Shown one piece after another: positions 11,366 to 21,130 of a stretch of 64,000 bases of DNA (within the stretch, counting starts at the first letter, position 1; every line of letters starts with the position of its first letter). The stretch is from Blasia pusilla (taxonomy: Eukaryota > Marchantiophyta > Marchantiopsida > Blasiales), in contig CM114272.1 in NCBI GenBank assembly GCA_050084515.1, positions 3,782,001 through 3,846,000 on the forward strand. Reading direction: 5' to 3'. The translations under genes were made by a program, and so were the position numbers. The notes under the pieces are model-generated. The model was not told the DNA's origin, ran no database searches, and saw nothing but the letters and a program-made list of their open reading frames with translations.

Positions 11366-12676
11366 GTGAGACGAGGGGGAGGGTGTAGAGGATTTTGTGA
11401 GCACATCGCCACCCCTACCATTTGGGCATACGAGATGGACGACCGGGGTAGAGGACCGCGTAGGTTTTCAGGTGCTATAGGTATGATTGAGTTGCACCAT
11501 TTCATAGCAGAGTTTAGGAGTTGGTACGACTCCCAACGGGCCAAGAACTCTAGAGAGTTCAACCCGTTTTCAGCATGGAACGTTATGTTCGAGCATTTAG
11601 AGGGGGCGCCCATGGACGATTACCACGAGTTCTCCCAAAGATATGCCCAAGAGATTGAGGCATGGCAACTCTACTATGACCCGCACTATGTGTCATGGAC
11701 GGAGTCGTTCCTAGATGAGGAGGAGGAGTCAAGAGAGGCTACTTCCTCTTCCACTAGTGATGTTTTAGGAGGGGTCACTCGCACTGGAGTAGTTGCACCA
11801 TCTAGTCGGGTTCATCCCAGGTTCAACCTCGTGGTTGAGTTCTTCGCTGAGTTGAGGGCCAACTACCAAGGGATAGGGACGGAGAAGTTGTGGGGCATCC
11901 ACGACTTCTACAGGCGCATGGGTGAGAGTTTACGTGAGGCTTACACTCGCTTGCGTCGGTTGATCAACGTCACTCAAGGGGTGACGGAGCCTCAGGCTAT
12001 CCACTCATGATACGCGATGCTGGACTGGACCTTGCGGACACGGGTGTGGGAGGGGGTGCTTCTTATGAACACCTCCCCTACGTTGAGAGATGTTTTGAGG
12101 ACCGCTGAGAACATTGAGCGCAACATAGTGGAGGAGAGCGTAGCTACCATGGGTTCCGGGCGAGAGCAGTCACGACTGGCTGCACCACCTGTGCAACAAC
12201 GTGGACTCCGAGATAGTTTGACTATGGCACCACGTGATCAGGGAGGATATCGGGAGGCCATGCCATAGAGACCTATGCCTTCATATGCGGCTCAACAGCA
12301 GCTGCCTACTATTACTTGTTGGTCATGTGATGGAGCCCATCATCTGCGGGATTGCAATCGTGATGGTCGTGGACGTGTGCCTCAGCATGAAGGAGGAGAT
12401 GGTGCGGCACCAAGAGGTTATCAGCGTGATTATTGTCAGAGGTATGGTAATACATGTGCCTGGTGTTTCAGTTCACATCCTCAGTTACATCCGGACCGAG
12501 GGCCAGAGAGGGCACCAGAATGCGTAGCCAGTCCGGGTGGGCCTAAAGATTGTGCACCTGGTGGTCTCGTTGGGGGACGAGGAGCTAGAGTTGCCCGTGG
12601 AGGAGGTAGAGTACCACCACCTAGATGCGCCAAGGGAGACGCCCGATGTGAGGTTGGGATGCTTGCTCATATATAA
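11366..12676 (+). pseudogene. Gag polyprotein of the Ty3 element
   Basis: A capsid-like region with FHxAEFRSWYDSQ-type and NPFSAWNVMFEHLEG segments is followed by GESLREAYTRLRRLINVT. A CCHC-type zinc knuckle, CWSCDGAHHLRDC (C-x2-C-x3-H-x4-C), lies near 12320-12360. Three successive ORFs, 11366-12010, 12017-12268 and 12275-12676, are one frame separated by a TGA (12008) and a TAG (12266), each explained by a single C-to-T change from CGA or CAG. In an intact element Gag would form the cytoplasmic particle that packages the RNA. The true start is uncertain; the frame may open further upstream. Confidence 0.75.
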
Positions 12677-13300
12677 CAAGTATAGGAGCAGATTGAATTT
12701 ATTGAATTTATCGCTATGGCATTGAGGTTACCCGATGCTGGATTTGTGGCATCAACATCGTATGGAGCAGCCAGAGATATGGAGGATCCTGGTTGGATGT
12801 GCGGGGTTGCCCATATGGAGGCTGCCATAGTTGTGACACGTGGAGCAGCCGCAGAGTTGGATCCACAGTGAGGGGAAGCCAGAAAACAAACTAGGCTTCC
12901 TCAGTCTTTCACGTTGTCCGAAACGATGAGGACCCCATCGATGGGTCCTCATCAAAGTTCCTGGAGAGTTGGTGATGTTGTTGGTGTGCAGGCACGGAGG
13001 GCAATGGGAGAAGCAAGCGCGATGACTCCTATTGTTGATGCACAGGAGGGGCATGTGTCAAACACGTTGTTGGGGATGGCCACCATCGTGTACCGCACTC
13101 CTTTATTTTCTACTTCCAATGTTATGACGTTGGGGGATACGCCCGCCAAGGATTTTTGGCTAACCACTTCACTATGTGAGCGTGGAGTTGGAGTTCCTAC
13201 ATCACGTTCAGAGGTGATTGTAGAGGAGGTGATGGACCTCCCCTTGGAGCGGATGCCCAGGCCGTCCACGTGAGATTCATGGCAGGCTGCGGTTGCTAGG
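12677..13300 (+). pseudogene. Gag-pol linker of the Ty3 element
   Basis: Coding-like sequence between the zinc knuckle and the protease, readable as 12914-13273 and flanking pieces, ending at a TGA (13271) that a CGA-to-TGA change explains. Low-complexity, without recognisable motifs. It probably continues the polyprotein into the protease frame. Confidence 0.45.
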
Positions 13301-13744
13301 ATGACGGAGATGCCTGCTAGACCCGCGATAGAGCGTGTCATGGCTTCTCTTGGTGTTGTGTTGCTGGATAACCAAGGAGAGGTCTTGCTGTTGGTGAGTC
13401 CCGGAGGTAGAGCTTTTAGTCCGCAGCGTGTCTTGTTGGATTTAGGAGCGCAACCCCTGATGTTGGGAAAAGCGTCATTAAGAGGATTGGGCTTGACGAG
13501 AGCCGATGTGGAGCATTTTCCATTCCGGTTATAGACATCCTTGGGTGGAGCAAGTACCACACAGTATATCACCCGAAAGGAGGTCGTGGTGAGGATTCAC
13601 GCGGGACATCCTACAGATGAGTCTGTGGTGCGAGCCAAGGCGATAATAAGTGATGGAGAGTCCTACGAAGTCTTGGTTGGTGGAGCAGTGTTATACCCGA
13701 TGGGGTTTTCCGTGGATTATTGGGAGGAGTCAGCATCCTACTGA
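13301..13744 (+). pseudogene. Aspartic protease of the Ty3 element
   Basis: The stretch VLLDLGAQPLMLGK (about 13430-13470) matches the active-site region of retroviral-type aspartic proteases, where the usual motif is D-[ST]-G-A; here the second residue is Leu, which is atypical. The hydrophobic segment with SYEVLVGGAVLYPMGF near 13660-13715 fits the second half of the fold. A TAG at 13532 and a TGA at 13742 interrupt it. It shares the reading frame of the methyltransferase downstream. Its role would be to process the Gag-Pol polyprotein. Confidence 0.65.
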
Positions 13745-14158
13745 ACAGGATGGAAGTCAGGTGATGGGCGCCTTAGCTCATTATCTGTTTGATTCACAAG
13801 TGGAGTGATTGAGCGATGGCCAGGAGAGGTGGCGACCTTAGCAGCATTTAGCAGTGCCATCACGTGGCCTAGTGATTTGATTGAAGGACATGTCCATGCA
13901 GAGGATACTCCCGTTCCTAACATTTTGATGGAGAGGAGTGTTATGGTAACCGCATCATTCCATGGAAGAGAGGTGTCGTTGTGGGGCTCGACTGAGGAGG
14001 TTTGACGATTGGAAGATGAGTACGTGCAGATTGTGTGGAGCGAGGCGTTTGCATCGGAGCGTGATGGGTCTGAGGAACCCGAGGTAGCACGGAGTGCTAT
14101 GATGACACCCTTGGATATCACACCCATTGTGTGGTGTATCCCGAAGGAGGGTATTTGA
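13745..14158 (+). pseudogene. Protease-to-methyltransferase spacer
   Basis: The same frame continues from the protease through 13805-14005, a TGA at 14003 and then RLEDEYVQIVWSEAF onward to a TGA at 14156, immediately before methyltransferase motif I. Continuity of frame across about 400 bp shows that protease and methyltransferase were one polyprotein. No domain is recognised in the spacer. Confidence 0.6.
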
Positions 14159-15126
14159 GTGTTAGATCTCTTTGGAGGGATTAGCACCGGAGTAGTTGCT
14201 GTTTTGCAAGCAGAAGTACGAGTGCAGTAGTGCCTGTATGTGGAGAGTGATGATGTTGCGAGGCGTGTCTCACTATGATATGTGGCGTAGTTAAGCCTAT
14301 GTTTTCCCGACTTATTGTCTACGTCCGCGATACAGGGATACCAGAGTTCCCTACCGAGGGATATTTTGTTGCTAGGGGCGTAGGACCTACAGCGGGTAGG
14401 GACCATTGATTTGGTCATTGCCAGTTGGCCATGTCAAGGCCAATTGAGTGTTGGACAAGGCAGAGGGTTGGCTGACACTCGGTCTAGGTTTTTTTGGGAG
14501 ATGTTGAGGGTCTTACGGTAGTTGCAGGAGCACCAGTCTCGTTCTCTAGCCTACATTCTAGAGAATGTGCCGAACTTAGGAGACTCCAGGTCACGGGTGA
14601 TGACAAGTGCTCATCAGGTGCAAACGTGGATCGGCCTAGTAGTGTTCTTGGATGCGGCGAGTGTAGGTTCTAAAGCCCATCGCCCGCGTCTATGGTGGAC
14701 CAACTTGATGCCCCATTCGGTGTTACGGAGGGCGTATGCGAGAGTGGAGCGCCCCTCCCATTTGTTAGTGGATTCCATTCTGGATCCAGGTCGTCGATCA
14801 AAAGCAATGAGGCACAATGATCGACCACTGTCGACTGTGGTCAACAGGGTAGGCAAGCCGCGGGCAACCTTGCCCACGTTTGTGAGTTTTCCCGCGTCCT
14901 ATGCATACAAGAAGGCCGGTCTTGGCTTGGTTTGGGATGACCAGGTTTAGCGGTTGGTGGAGCCCAACGCATATGAGAGAGAGCAAGCGATGGGATTTCC
15001 CACAAGAGTGACAGCACTACCGTCACTTTCAAAGGCATCACAACGCCATGTCTTGGGTCAGGTGATGGACGTGAACTGCTTGACATGGATCCTCAACTTG
15101 GTAGTGGCTAAGCAGCGCCATATGTG
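14159..15126 (+). pseudogene. C5 cytosine DNA methyltransferase domain inside pol (DNMT3-like), degenerate
   Basis: The motifs of DNA C5-methyltransferases occur in order in one frame. Motif I, VLDLFGGISTG (14159-14191), is the S-adenosylmethionine site. Motif IV is DLVIASWPCQGQ, with the catalytic Cys at 14432-14434. Motif VI is YILENVPNLG (about 14550-14580). The motif VIII region, GSKAHRPRLWWTNL, resembles the AHRARYFWGNL stretch of DNMT3 more than the bacterial QxRxR. The IX-X region is YEREQAMGFP then RHVLGQVMDVNCLTWI (about 14970-15095). At roughly 320 residues this is a complete catalytic domain. Seven in-frame stops occur, all TAG or TGA (14228, 14276, 14288, 14380, 14518 and 14948 among them). 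The enzyme would transfer a methyl group to cytosine in DNA, possibly the element's own copies. This copy is dead, but no catalytic motif is missing. Confidence 0.88.
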
Positions 15127-15469
15127 ATTGCGACAGATCACAGCGGTTGCGTTGGTGAGCCCCATGCCTACAGAGACGGTGGAGGGAGTGGCTGGGGGTG
15201 AGACCTGAGGACATCTATACACCAGGGGAGATTGAGAGAGATATCCTTGGACTTCTTGGGATGTTTTGCAGGTACGCCAAGAGATGATAGCCACATCATC
15301 GAGCGTGGTTCCAAGCACTGCACGTGGAGGAGATCAGAGTTTGGAGTTGGCTGCATGAGAGCGGCTGAGTGTTGTTGTTCGAGACGGGTTGCACCATAGC
15401 AACCACCGATACCCGCGTCGGAGAGTCCTACCGTAGTCACGATGGAGACTTGGGAGCCAGATATGGGCC
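15127..15469 (+). pseudogene. Methyltransferase-to-RT linker
   Basis: Degraded coding sequence. The methyltransferase frame runs into a TGA near 15126, and the reverse-transcriptase frame (one register different) is established by about 15470, so at least one indel lies here. No motif is visible. Confidence 0.4.
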
Positions 15470-16505
15470 CTAAGTTGACAAGAGGAGAGCGGCGCCGGAT
15501 ACATCAGTTCCTCAGGAGTTAGAGGAGTGCCTTTGCATTTAGCATGGAGGATTTGGGTACGCTGAAGGGATTTGGGATCAGCATTGAGTTGTCGAGTGAT
15601 ACGCGGATCTTCCGACGACCCTACAGGTACAATGATATGGAGAGGGCTCTGATTCAGAGCAGGAGCCAGGACTTGGTCGGAGCATGACTAGTGGAGATGT
15701 CGTATGGGGATGCATCTTCCACTATCATGCCCACCAAGAAGGATGTGCATGGCAACTAGACGGATAGGCGGATGTGTGGGGATTACCGACCTATCCATCG
15801 GCAGACAAAGTCCGATAGGTATGTCATGCCCACCCCTGAGCAGATCTTTGATACGATTGGTCACGCAAAGGTCTTCAGCTCATTGGATTTGCGAGCTGGA
15901 TACCGTCAGCTGCCTATCAAATTGGAGGACAGGAAGAAGACGGCATTTTGGGGCATCTATCCTCACGGGAAGGATTGTTTGCACTAGTGGTGGTTCTTAC
16001 CATTTGGGTTAAAGAACGCCCCGGCTGAGTTTTAGAGGGTCATGGATAGGATCTTGGCTAGTGTGCATTTTGCTAGGTTTTATATTGATGACATCGTAGT
16101 CTTTAGCGCCACGGTTGAGGAGCATGAGCGACATCTAGAGGAGGTGTTTAGATGATTGCAATTACATGGGCTAAAGCTACATCCAGACAAGTGCAATTTC
16201 TTCTATGACCAAATTGAGTTCTTGGGTCATACAATATACCCACGGGGCCTTGGTGTTCAACTGGCGAAGGTAGAGGCTATCTCACGTATTCCACGCCCTA
16301 TAGATGCGAGCTATATTGGCGCATTCATGGGATTGGCGAACTTCTATCGGCGATACATCAAGGGATTCAGTTTGATTGCGAAGCCGCTAACCTTGCTGAC
16401 TAAGGTGGATCACGAGTGGCACTGGGGGGATGAGCAAGAGCAAGCATTTCAGTTGCTCAAGCACAAGTTGACATCCGCGTCCATCTTGAGGAGACCGAAT
16501 AGGGG
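15470..16505 (+). pseudogene. Reverse transcriptase of the Ty3 element
   Basis: A clear Ty3/gypsy RT: RMCGDYRPIHRQT (first palm motif), KVFSSLDLRAGYRQLPIK with a catalytic Asp, FLPFGLKNAPAEF, FYIDDIVVFS (the YxDD box, about 16078-16110), LKLHPDKCNFF and FLGHTIYPRGL. After it come the connection-like FMGLANFYRRYIKGFS and AKPLTLLTKVDHEWHWG. Stops sit where Gln or Arg is expected: TAG after GN and within LH-WWF, TAG before RVMDRI, and TGA in VFR-LQ. It would copy genomic RNA into cDNA. Confidence 0.92.
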
Positions 16506-16890
16506 CCTCCTTTCCAGTTGCACATAGATTGGAGCAAGTTGGGGCTTGGAGCGGTGCTCACCCAACATGATGATGAGGATAAAGAGTTCGTGGTGGCTTA
16601 CGCTAGCCACTCCAACAACGCTGCAGAGGCAAAGTACAGCTCGTATTAGGGTGAGTGCTTGGCTGTAGTGTGGGCTATCGCGCATTTCAAGTGTTTCTTA
16701 TTCACCAACCCCTTTACCATCATGACTGATCATCAACCACTGAAGTGGTTGATGGAGTACGACAAGCTTATAGGGAAGCTTGCAAGATGGGCTCTGTTGT
16801 TGTAGGAGTATGATTTTCAGGTGGTACATAGACCTGGGACGCTCAACCAAGATGTAGATGGATTGAGTCATAAACTATGCTCGAGTCAGC
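16506..16890 (+). pseudogene. RNase H of the Ty3 element
   Basis: After a one-base frame change near 16505 the sequence reads FQLHIDWSKLGLGAVLTQ, then a strand with VAYASHS, GECLAVVWAIAHFKCFL, FTIMTDHQPLKWLM, and ends VVHRPGTLNQDVDGLS, the standard Ty3 RNase H series. TAG codons lie in SSY-GECL and LLL-EYD, both where Gln is expected. It would degrade the RNA strand during cDNA synthesis. Confidence 0.88.
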
Positions 16891-17219
16891 GAGATGCAAC
16901 TGGAGCTTGATGGAATGGAGAGAGTGATGAGGAGTTAGTGCCAAGATGACATGCGTCAGCCTATTTAGGCATGTTGGCTATGGAGAGCCAGAGTGTGGAG
17001 ACTTCGATGGCAAGGTCTAGTGGAGAGTGAGGAGACAAGAGATGGCTGAGATATTCATGATGATGGAGTAGTCTTGGAGTACCTTCGTATTGGCAACGTT
17101 GCGAGCACCGTGGGTGCTAGAGAGTAGGATCGGATCCTACAGCGGGTCAGACGGTTCCGTTGGGAGGGGACCCATGTTTTGAGGACTTGGGAGGATGGTA
17201 GAGTACGTGTTGTGCCACA
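16891..17219 (+). pseudogene. RNase H-to-integrase linker
   Basis: Degraded sequence of the type seen between RNase H and integrase in Ty3 elements, with several stops in all frames and no motif of its own. Confidence 0.4.
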
Positions 17220-17930
17220 TCCTTCGTAGAGAGCACGACTAGTGCAGCATGCCCACAAAGAGTTGGGTCACTTTGGGATTAAGCGGACGTACAGCTTGCT
17301 CTAGATTCAGTAGTGGTGACGAGGCATGGAGACTGACGTTCAGCAATTTTTTGCTAGATGCATGGTGTGTGATTGGGTCCGAGCATCGTTCAATGCTCCA
17401 ACTCCACACTTGCATCCATTACCGATCATGGGCTTAGAGTATAGATAGAGTTTGGATTTTGGAGAACCTTTGCCTTTGACAGAGCATCATAGTCGTTATG
17501 TGTTGATGATGGTCGAGCACTTCTCAAAGTGGATCCAGTTGGTTGTATTTCCTGACAAAGCGAGTGAGGGAGTAGCTTATGCCTTCCTTGACAGAGTGTT
17601 GAGTCATTATGGCGCACGGGCTCAGGTGTTGACAGACGAGGGTACCGAGTTTCATGGTGAGTTTCAAGCCTTGTGTAATCAGGCGCTGATCATCCACTCC
17701 ACGACTTTGAGAGATCATTCCGAGACGGATGGATAAGCGGAGAGAGTTTTGTAGATGGTGAAGAGGGGTTTACGTAAATATGGCTTGCATAGAGGTCACA
17801 TAGGAGATTGGGACCTCCAATTTCCGTGGTTGGCGATGGGATACAGATTTAGCAGTCGGACATCCTTAGCGTCTTTTTCACCATACTTGCTACTTTATGG
17901 CCGAGAGCCAGATTTACAGCGCCATTCGTC
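17220..17930 (+). pseudogene. Integrase of the Ty3 element
   Basis: A zinc-binding HHCC remnant (H...GHFGIKRTY then FFARCMVCDW, about 17255-17375) is followed by the DDE core: LDFGEPLPLT with the first Asp (about 17448), VLTDEGTEFHGEF with the second Asp (about 17635), and HSETDG with the Glu (about 17718-17730). GREPD near 17900 closes the core. The only TAA stop found in the element is at 17734, directly after ETDG where Gln is normal. It would insert the cDNA into chromosomes. Confidence 0.88.
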
Positions 17931-18140
17931 GAGATCTTTGGTGAGTCTTTGGACCTTGATGACCCAGATGTATGGATGCGAGCATGTTCTCGAAGGGCTG
18001 AGTTGTTTCGGAGAGTGATGCCCATGGCGTTTGAGAACTTGGCGATTGCCCAACATCGGGATACATTGAGGTATGCGACTATTTAGGGTGGTGGTTATCG
18101 ACCAACTATCCTGAGGTTTCATCAGGGAGATTATGTCTTC

Positions 18141-18491
18141 TTGCAGCAGACGCCACCGACGATGTTGGATATGACTGCGGAGCGCACTATCTTGAGAGTA
18201 TGTGACGTTTTGCCATCCGGTGTTCTCTTGCTGAAGGGACGCGATGGTATGATATGGAAGGACCATGTGCGTAATTGTGCGCCATATCACCTTCCTAACA
18301 TTGATGGTATAGTAGATCCAAGCTTAGTAGTAGTTCCTACAGGCTTGCGTTGTATGTTGTGTGGTTCTGCTCGTGGTGCGGCCACGATGCTAGTCTATGA
18401 TGGATATTCGATAGGTTGGCATATGACATGTCTGACGCCACCTCTCAGTTGGGTTCCACGGGGACGATGGATGTGTCCTAGATGTACATAG
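18141..18491 (+). pseudogene. Integrase C-terminal tail with a PHD finger
   Basis: An SH3-like tail of Ty3 integrase (RVCDVLPSGVLLLKGRDG, then WKDHVRNCAPYHLP) is followed by a C4HC3-type PHD finger at about 18351-18485: C-M-L-C, then MLVYDGY, GWHMTCLTPPL and GRWMCPRC. In a standard PHD finger MLVYDGY would read C-D-x-C; both cysteines are Tyr (TAT), each one G-to-A change from TGT, so zinc site 2 is damaged. PHD fingers read histone H3 tails. Many plant Ty3 elements carry a chromodomain in this position, so the PHD finger plausibly served to target integration. The frame ends at a TAG (18489-18491) that fits as a natural stop. Confidence 0.8.
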
Positions 18492-18666
18492 AGAAGATAC
18501 TAGGTAGGTTTTGATTTCGACTTTTTCTGTGATATGGATGAACAGAAGGCGACTAACGATGGGGCCACATGAGCACTCGGCCTTTCTGCTCTTAGTGTCC
18601 TAAAGATGTATGTCGTGGTAGGTACGGATAGATGGCTATCTGGAGTTAGAGGGACCTAACCACTGG

Positions 18667-19446
18667 CTAGGGGGGCAATTGGAGATATTTTGGTACTTCT
18701 CGCCTCTGTGTATGGATGCCTTGAGTTAGCATGGGATCGTGTGTGTTTATGTGTGTGTTCGATGACAGCGATGCATGTTGTGTAGTGATGTGTATGCGCA
18801 TGACAACAGTCACGACTGTTAGAGCAGATCGGTAGGATCTAGCCAAAAGTTTGCACAAGTAATGGAGGATAGGCCCAAGAGATCGAGGATGACATGTTGA
18901 GGCCTCGGGAAACCTGAGAGAGTAGGTTTCCCCTTCGTTTTGGCTCATTTGGAGCCATATAGAGAAACTTACTATTTTAGGTAAGTTTCCATGTTGGGGA
19001 TAGTTGACTCCACACTTTGGGAAATGGCCCTTGACCCGCTACAGTAGGTCAAGAGTCAAGAAGGTGACCTGCGAGCATAAGTTACCGTTGAGAGGGCTTG
19101 GGAGAGGGAAGGTGATATACCTCCAAGAGAGAGAGATTGAGAGCTCATTCTCTCTTTGTTGAACCTCTTGGCATACGGCGATGGAACTATGGTCCCTTGC
19201 CTTGTGAGTGTAACCCAAGCCTTTCATTAGGAGAGTGGGTTTGGTTTGACATGAGAGAGAGTGCATACCTTTGAGAGCTATGGTGTGAGATGGTGTAGAG
19301 AGAGATTGGATCTTACTTTATTGGAGATATTTTGGTACTTCTCGCCTTTGTGTATGGATGCCATGAGTTAGTATGGGATCGTGTTTGTTTGTGTGTGTGT
19401 TTGATGATAGCCATGTATGTTGTGTAGCGATGTGTATGCGCACGAC
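18667..19446 (+). repeat. Polypurine-like tract and LTR-like direct repeats
   Basis: A G-rich tract (ctaggggggcaa, 18667-18678) precedes tggagatattttggtactt at 18680. The 125 bp that begin there (18680-18804) recur at 19322-19446 with about 90 percent identity, a period of 642 bp. This fits an LTR (18680-19321) followed by a second LTR cut off after 125 bp. Against it: the first unit does not end in CA, and no 5' copy exists upstream of gag. Confidence 0.45.
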
Positions 19447-20242
19447 AGAGGAAAGATGAATTATATGAACACGTTTTAGAAACTCTATTATACTTAGAAA
19501 TATGTGGAGATTATATTGATATTTTTTTCTCTCCTACTCTCAATTTATTTGAGAGGATGAAGAAGGCATCTAAAATATCCTTCTTCTTTAGATTATGGAG
19601 GTTATGGTTAATATTGAAAGTAGGTCCTCATGACTTAGCAAGAAATAACATGGTTTTTGGAGACCAAAACATGGTAAGTTTACAAGCTTTTCATGATGTA
19701 CAAATGTTTGTACGTTTTTTTGTTCTCTTGATTGTACTCTTTAGAGATTGATATCCTACACTCCTTGTTCCTTTGCATCTATGCGGGCCAGATGGTGTTG
19801 AAATTTTCTTTTCCAAAGTAGGAGGCATGAGTGGTCATGAAAAAAACTATAATTTCTCTACACTTTTAGATTCTGCTGCAGGTTTAAACAGGATTGCCAC
19901 CATAGAGTTTGGTGAGGAAGGTTTGAAGGTTGCTCAATCTCATTGTAAACAGAACTTGTGTGGCATAAACTCAATCCTTTGACATCAAGTGCAAAATTGG
20001 CAGACTTAGGAGATAACAATGTCATTCAAAGTGATGATCTGATATTGGAGTCATTGAGAGAAGGTTTAACTGAAGCCAAGTATGCATGTATTCAATTAAG
20101 TATGCGTCGATATAACACTAGTTCAACAATCTCTCAAGAATGGTCGAGATCTCCTTGGATAAGTGAAGAAAAATGGTTTAAGAGAAGTGGGGATGAAAGT
20201 ATGTTAGCTACATCTACTGATCTAGATGATGAGATTTTGACA

Positions 20243-20275
20243 CCACTAGAAATTTGCCATCCAAATTTCTAGTGG
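20243..20275. repeat. Perfect 14-bp hairpin with CACTA-like ends
   Basis: ccactagaaatttg, a 5-nt loop, then its exact reverse complement. The inner 31 bp begin with cacta and end with tagtg, the terminal bases of En/Spm elements, so it may be a minimal deletion remnant of a CACTA element. No target duplication was recognised. Confidence 0.5.
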
Positions 20276-20319
20276 AAACAAATCTATAAGCTAATTTATA
20301 AATCCACATTAGTTAGTCA

Positions 20320-20425
20320 ATGCAAATGCTATAAGATTAGAGAGTAGGAAATGCAAATGCAATAAGATAAACGAATGCAAATGCAATAAGATTACAAATG
20401 CAAATGCAATAAGATTAGAGAGTAG
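20320..20425 (+). repeat. Short tandem repeats (aatgcaaatgcaataagat)
   Basis: Four adjacent imperfect copies of a unit of about 20-25 bp, some followed by tagagagtaggaaa. They interrupt the family X remnant, so are younger than it. Confidence 0.75.
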
Positions 20426-21130
20426 GAAAGAGAATTGATGTAGGTTGGTGCCACTCAAACCGGAGATTTGATGGAAGATGCGTTAAATGAGATGGAGGTA
20501 GTGGGACATGAAGTGCGACATGGAATTGGAGAGATACTCAATGATTCTGTTGAGAATATTGATAACACAACTATTGAATGCACAATAGAATATGACGGTA
20601 AGCTAATTTATAAATCCACATTAATTAGTCAATTATGTGGGAATCCTACGTTATCCAGGATAGATTAACTAGAGTGAAATAGATTCTGTATTACAATCAG
20701 ATTAGTTTATCAATATCAAGTGAAGTTCCCACTTGTCTATTTGATGTTGGAGCAGATTGTGGAGTTCTGTTTGAGGAGAAAGTGTTACCACGAAAAACAC
20801 GAGCTCATGCAGGAACAAGTGCTTCTACAAAATTGGTACCATGGACCGGTAGGATGCAACAAATCCAAAGAAAATATGGCAATCAAGAGAACCATTTCAC
20901 TTGCAAAAAAAGACAGTACGAATAGTAAGAAGGGATTCTCATGTAGAGTAGTTTGCAACTGGTTTAAGCCAATAGATCCAACTCAAGATTTGAAATACTC
21001 ATACGATACAAATGATTTAGTTAAAATAAATGTAGAGTCAATTTTATGTTTAGTGATTATGACAACAGATTTAAGACGAACTTAGATAGTTTGGCATTTA
21101 GATCCTCATGCTAAGATGGTGATTGATAAT

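Larger units (their letters stand above)
10736..19446 (+). mobile_element. Ty3/gypsy retrotransposon carrying a DNA methyltransferase and a PHD finger (degenerate)
   Basis: Domain order on the plus strand: gag with zinc knuckle (11366-12676), protease (13301-13744), C5 cytosine methyltransferase (14159-15126), reverse transcriptase (15470-16505), RNase H (16515-16885), integrase (17220-17930), PHD finger (18351-18485). RT, then RNase H, then integrase is the Ty3/gypsy order. About 27 in-frame stops and at least two frame changes make it non-autonomous. All but one of the stops I traced are TAG or TGA. A G-rich tract at 18667-18678 resembles a polypurine tract and is followed by LTR-like sequence. 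The protease, spacer and methyltransferase share one reading frame (13301 to about 15126), so the methyltransferase is an integral part of pol, not a later insertion. Retrotransposon-borne DNMTs have been reported from charophyte algae and dinoflagellates; I know of no standard plant family with this exact layout. Confidence 0.85.
19510..21130 (+). pseudogene. Family X ORF, second (divergent) copy
   Basis: Same protein family as 39.4-41.9 kb, clearly more diverged and in the opposite orientation to the left copy. Segments in order: the YGG-region near 19590-19740; EIFFSKVGGMSGHEKNYNF (about 19798-19855) followed by LNRIATIEFGEEGLKVAQSH; EVVGHEVRHGIGEIL; TIEYDGKLIYKSTLISQLCG followed by NPTLS (about 20575-20655); a Cys-rich DVGADCGVLFEE; and CNWFKPIDPTQDLKYSYD (about 20948-21005). 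This copy preserves the C-terminal third best. Frames are interrupted repeatedly, and short repeats at 20320-20425 disrupt it. Family unrecognised. Confidence 0.55.
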
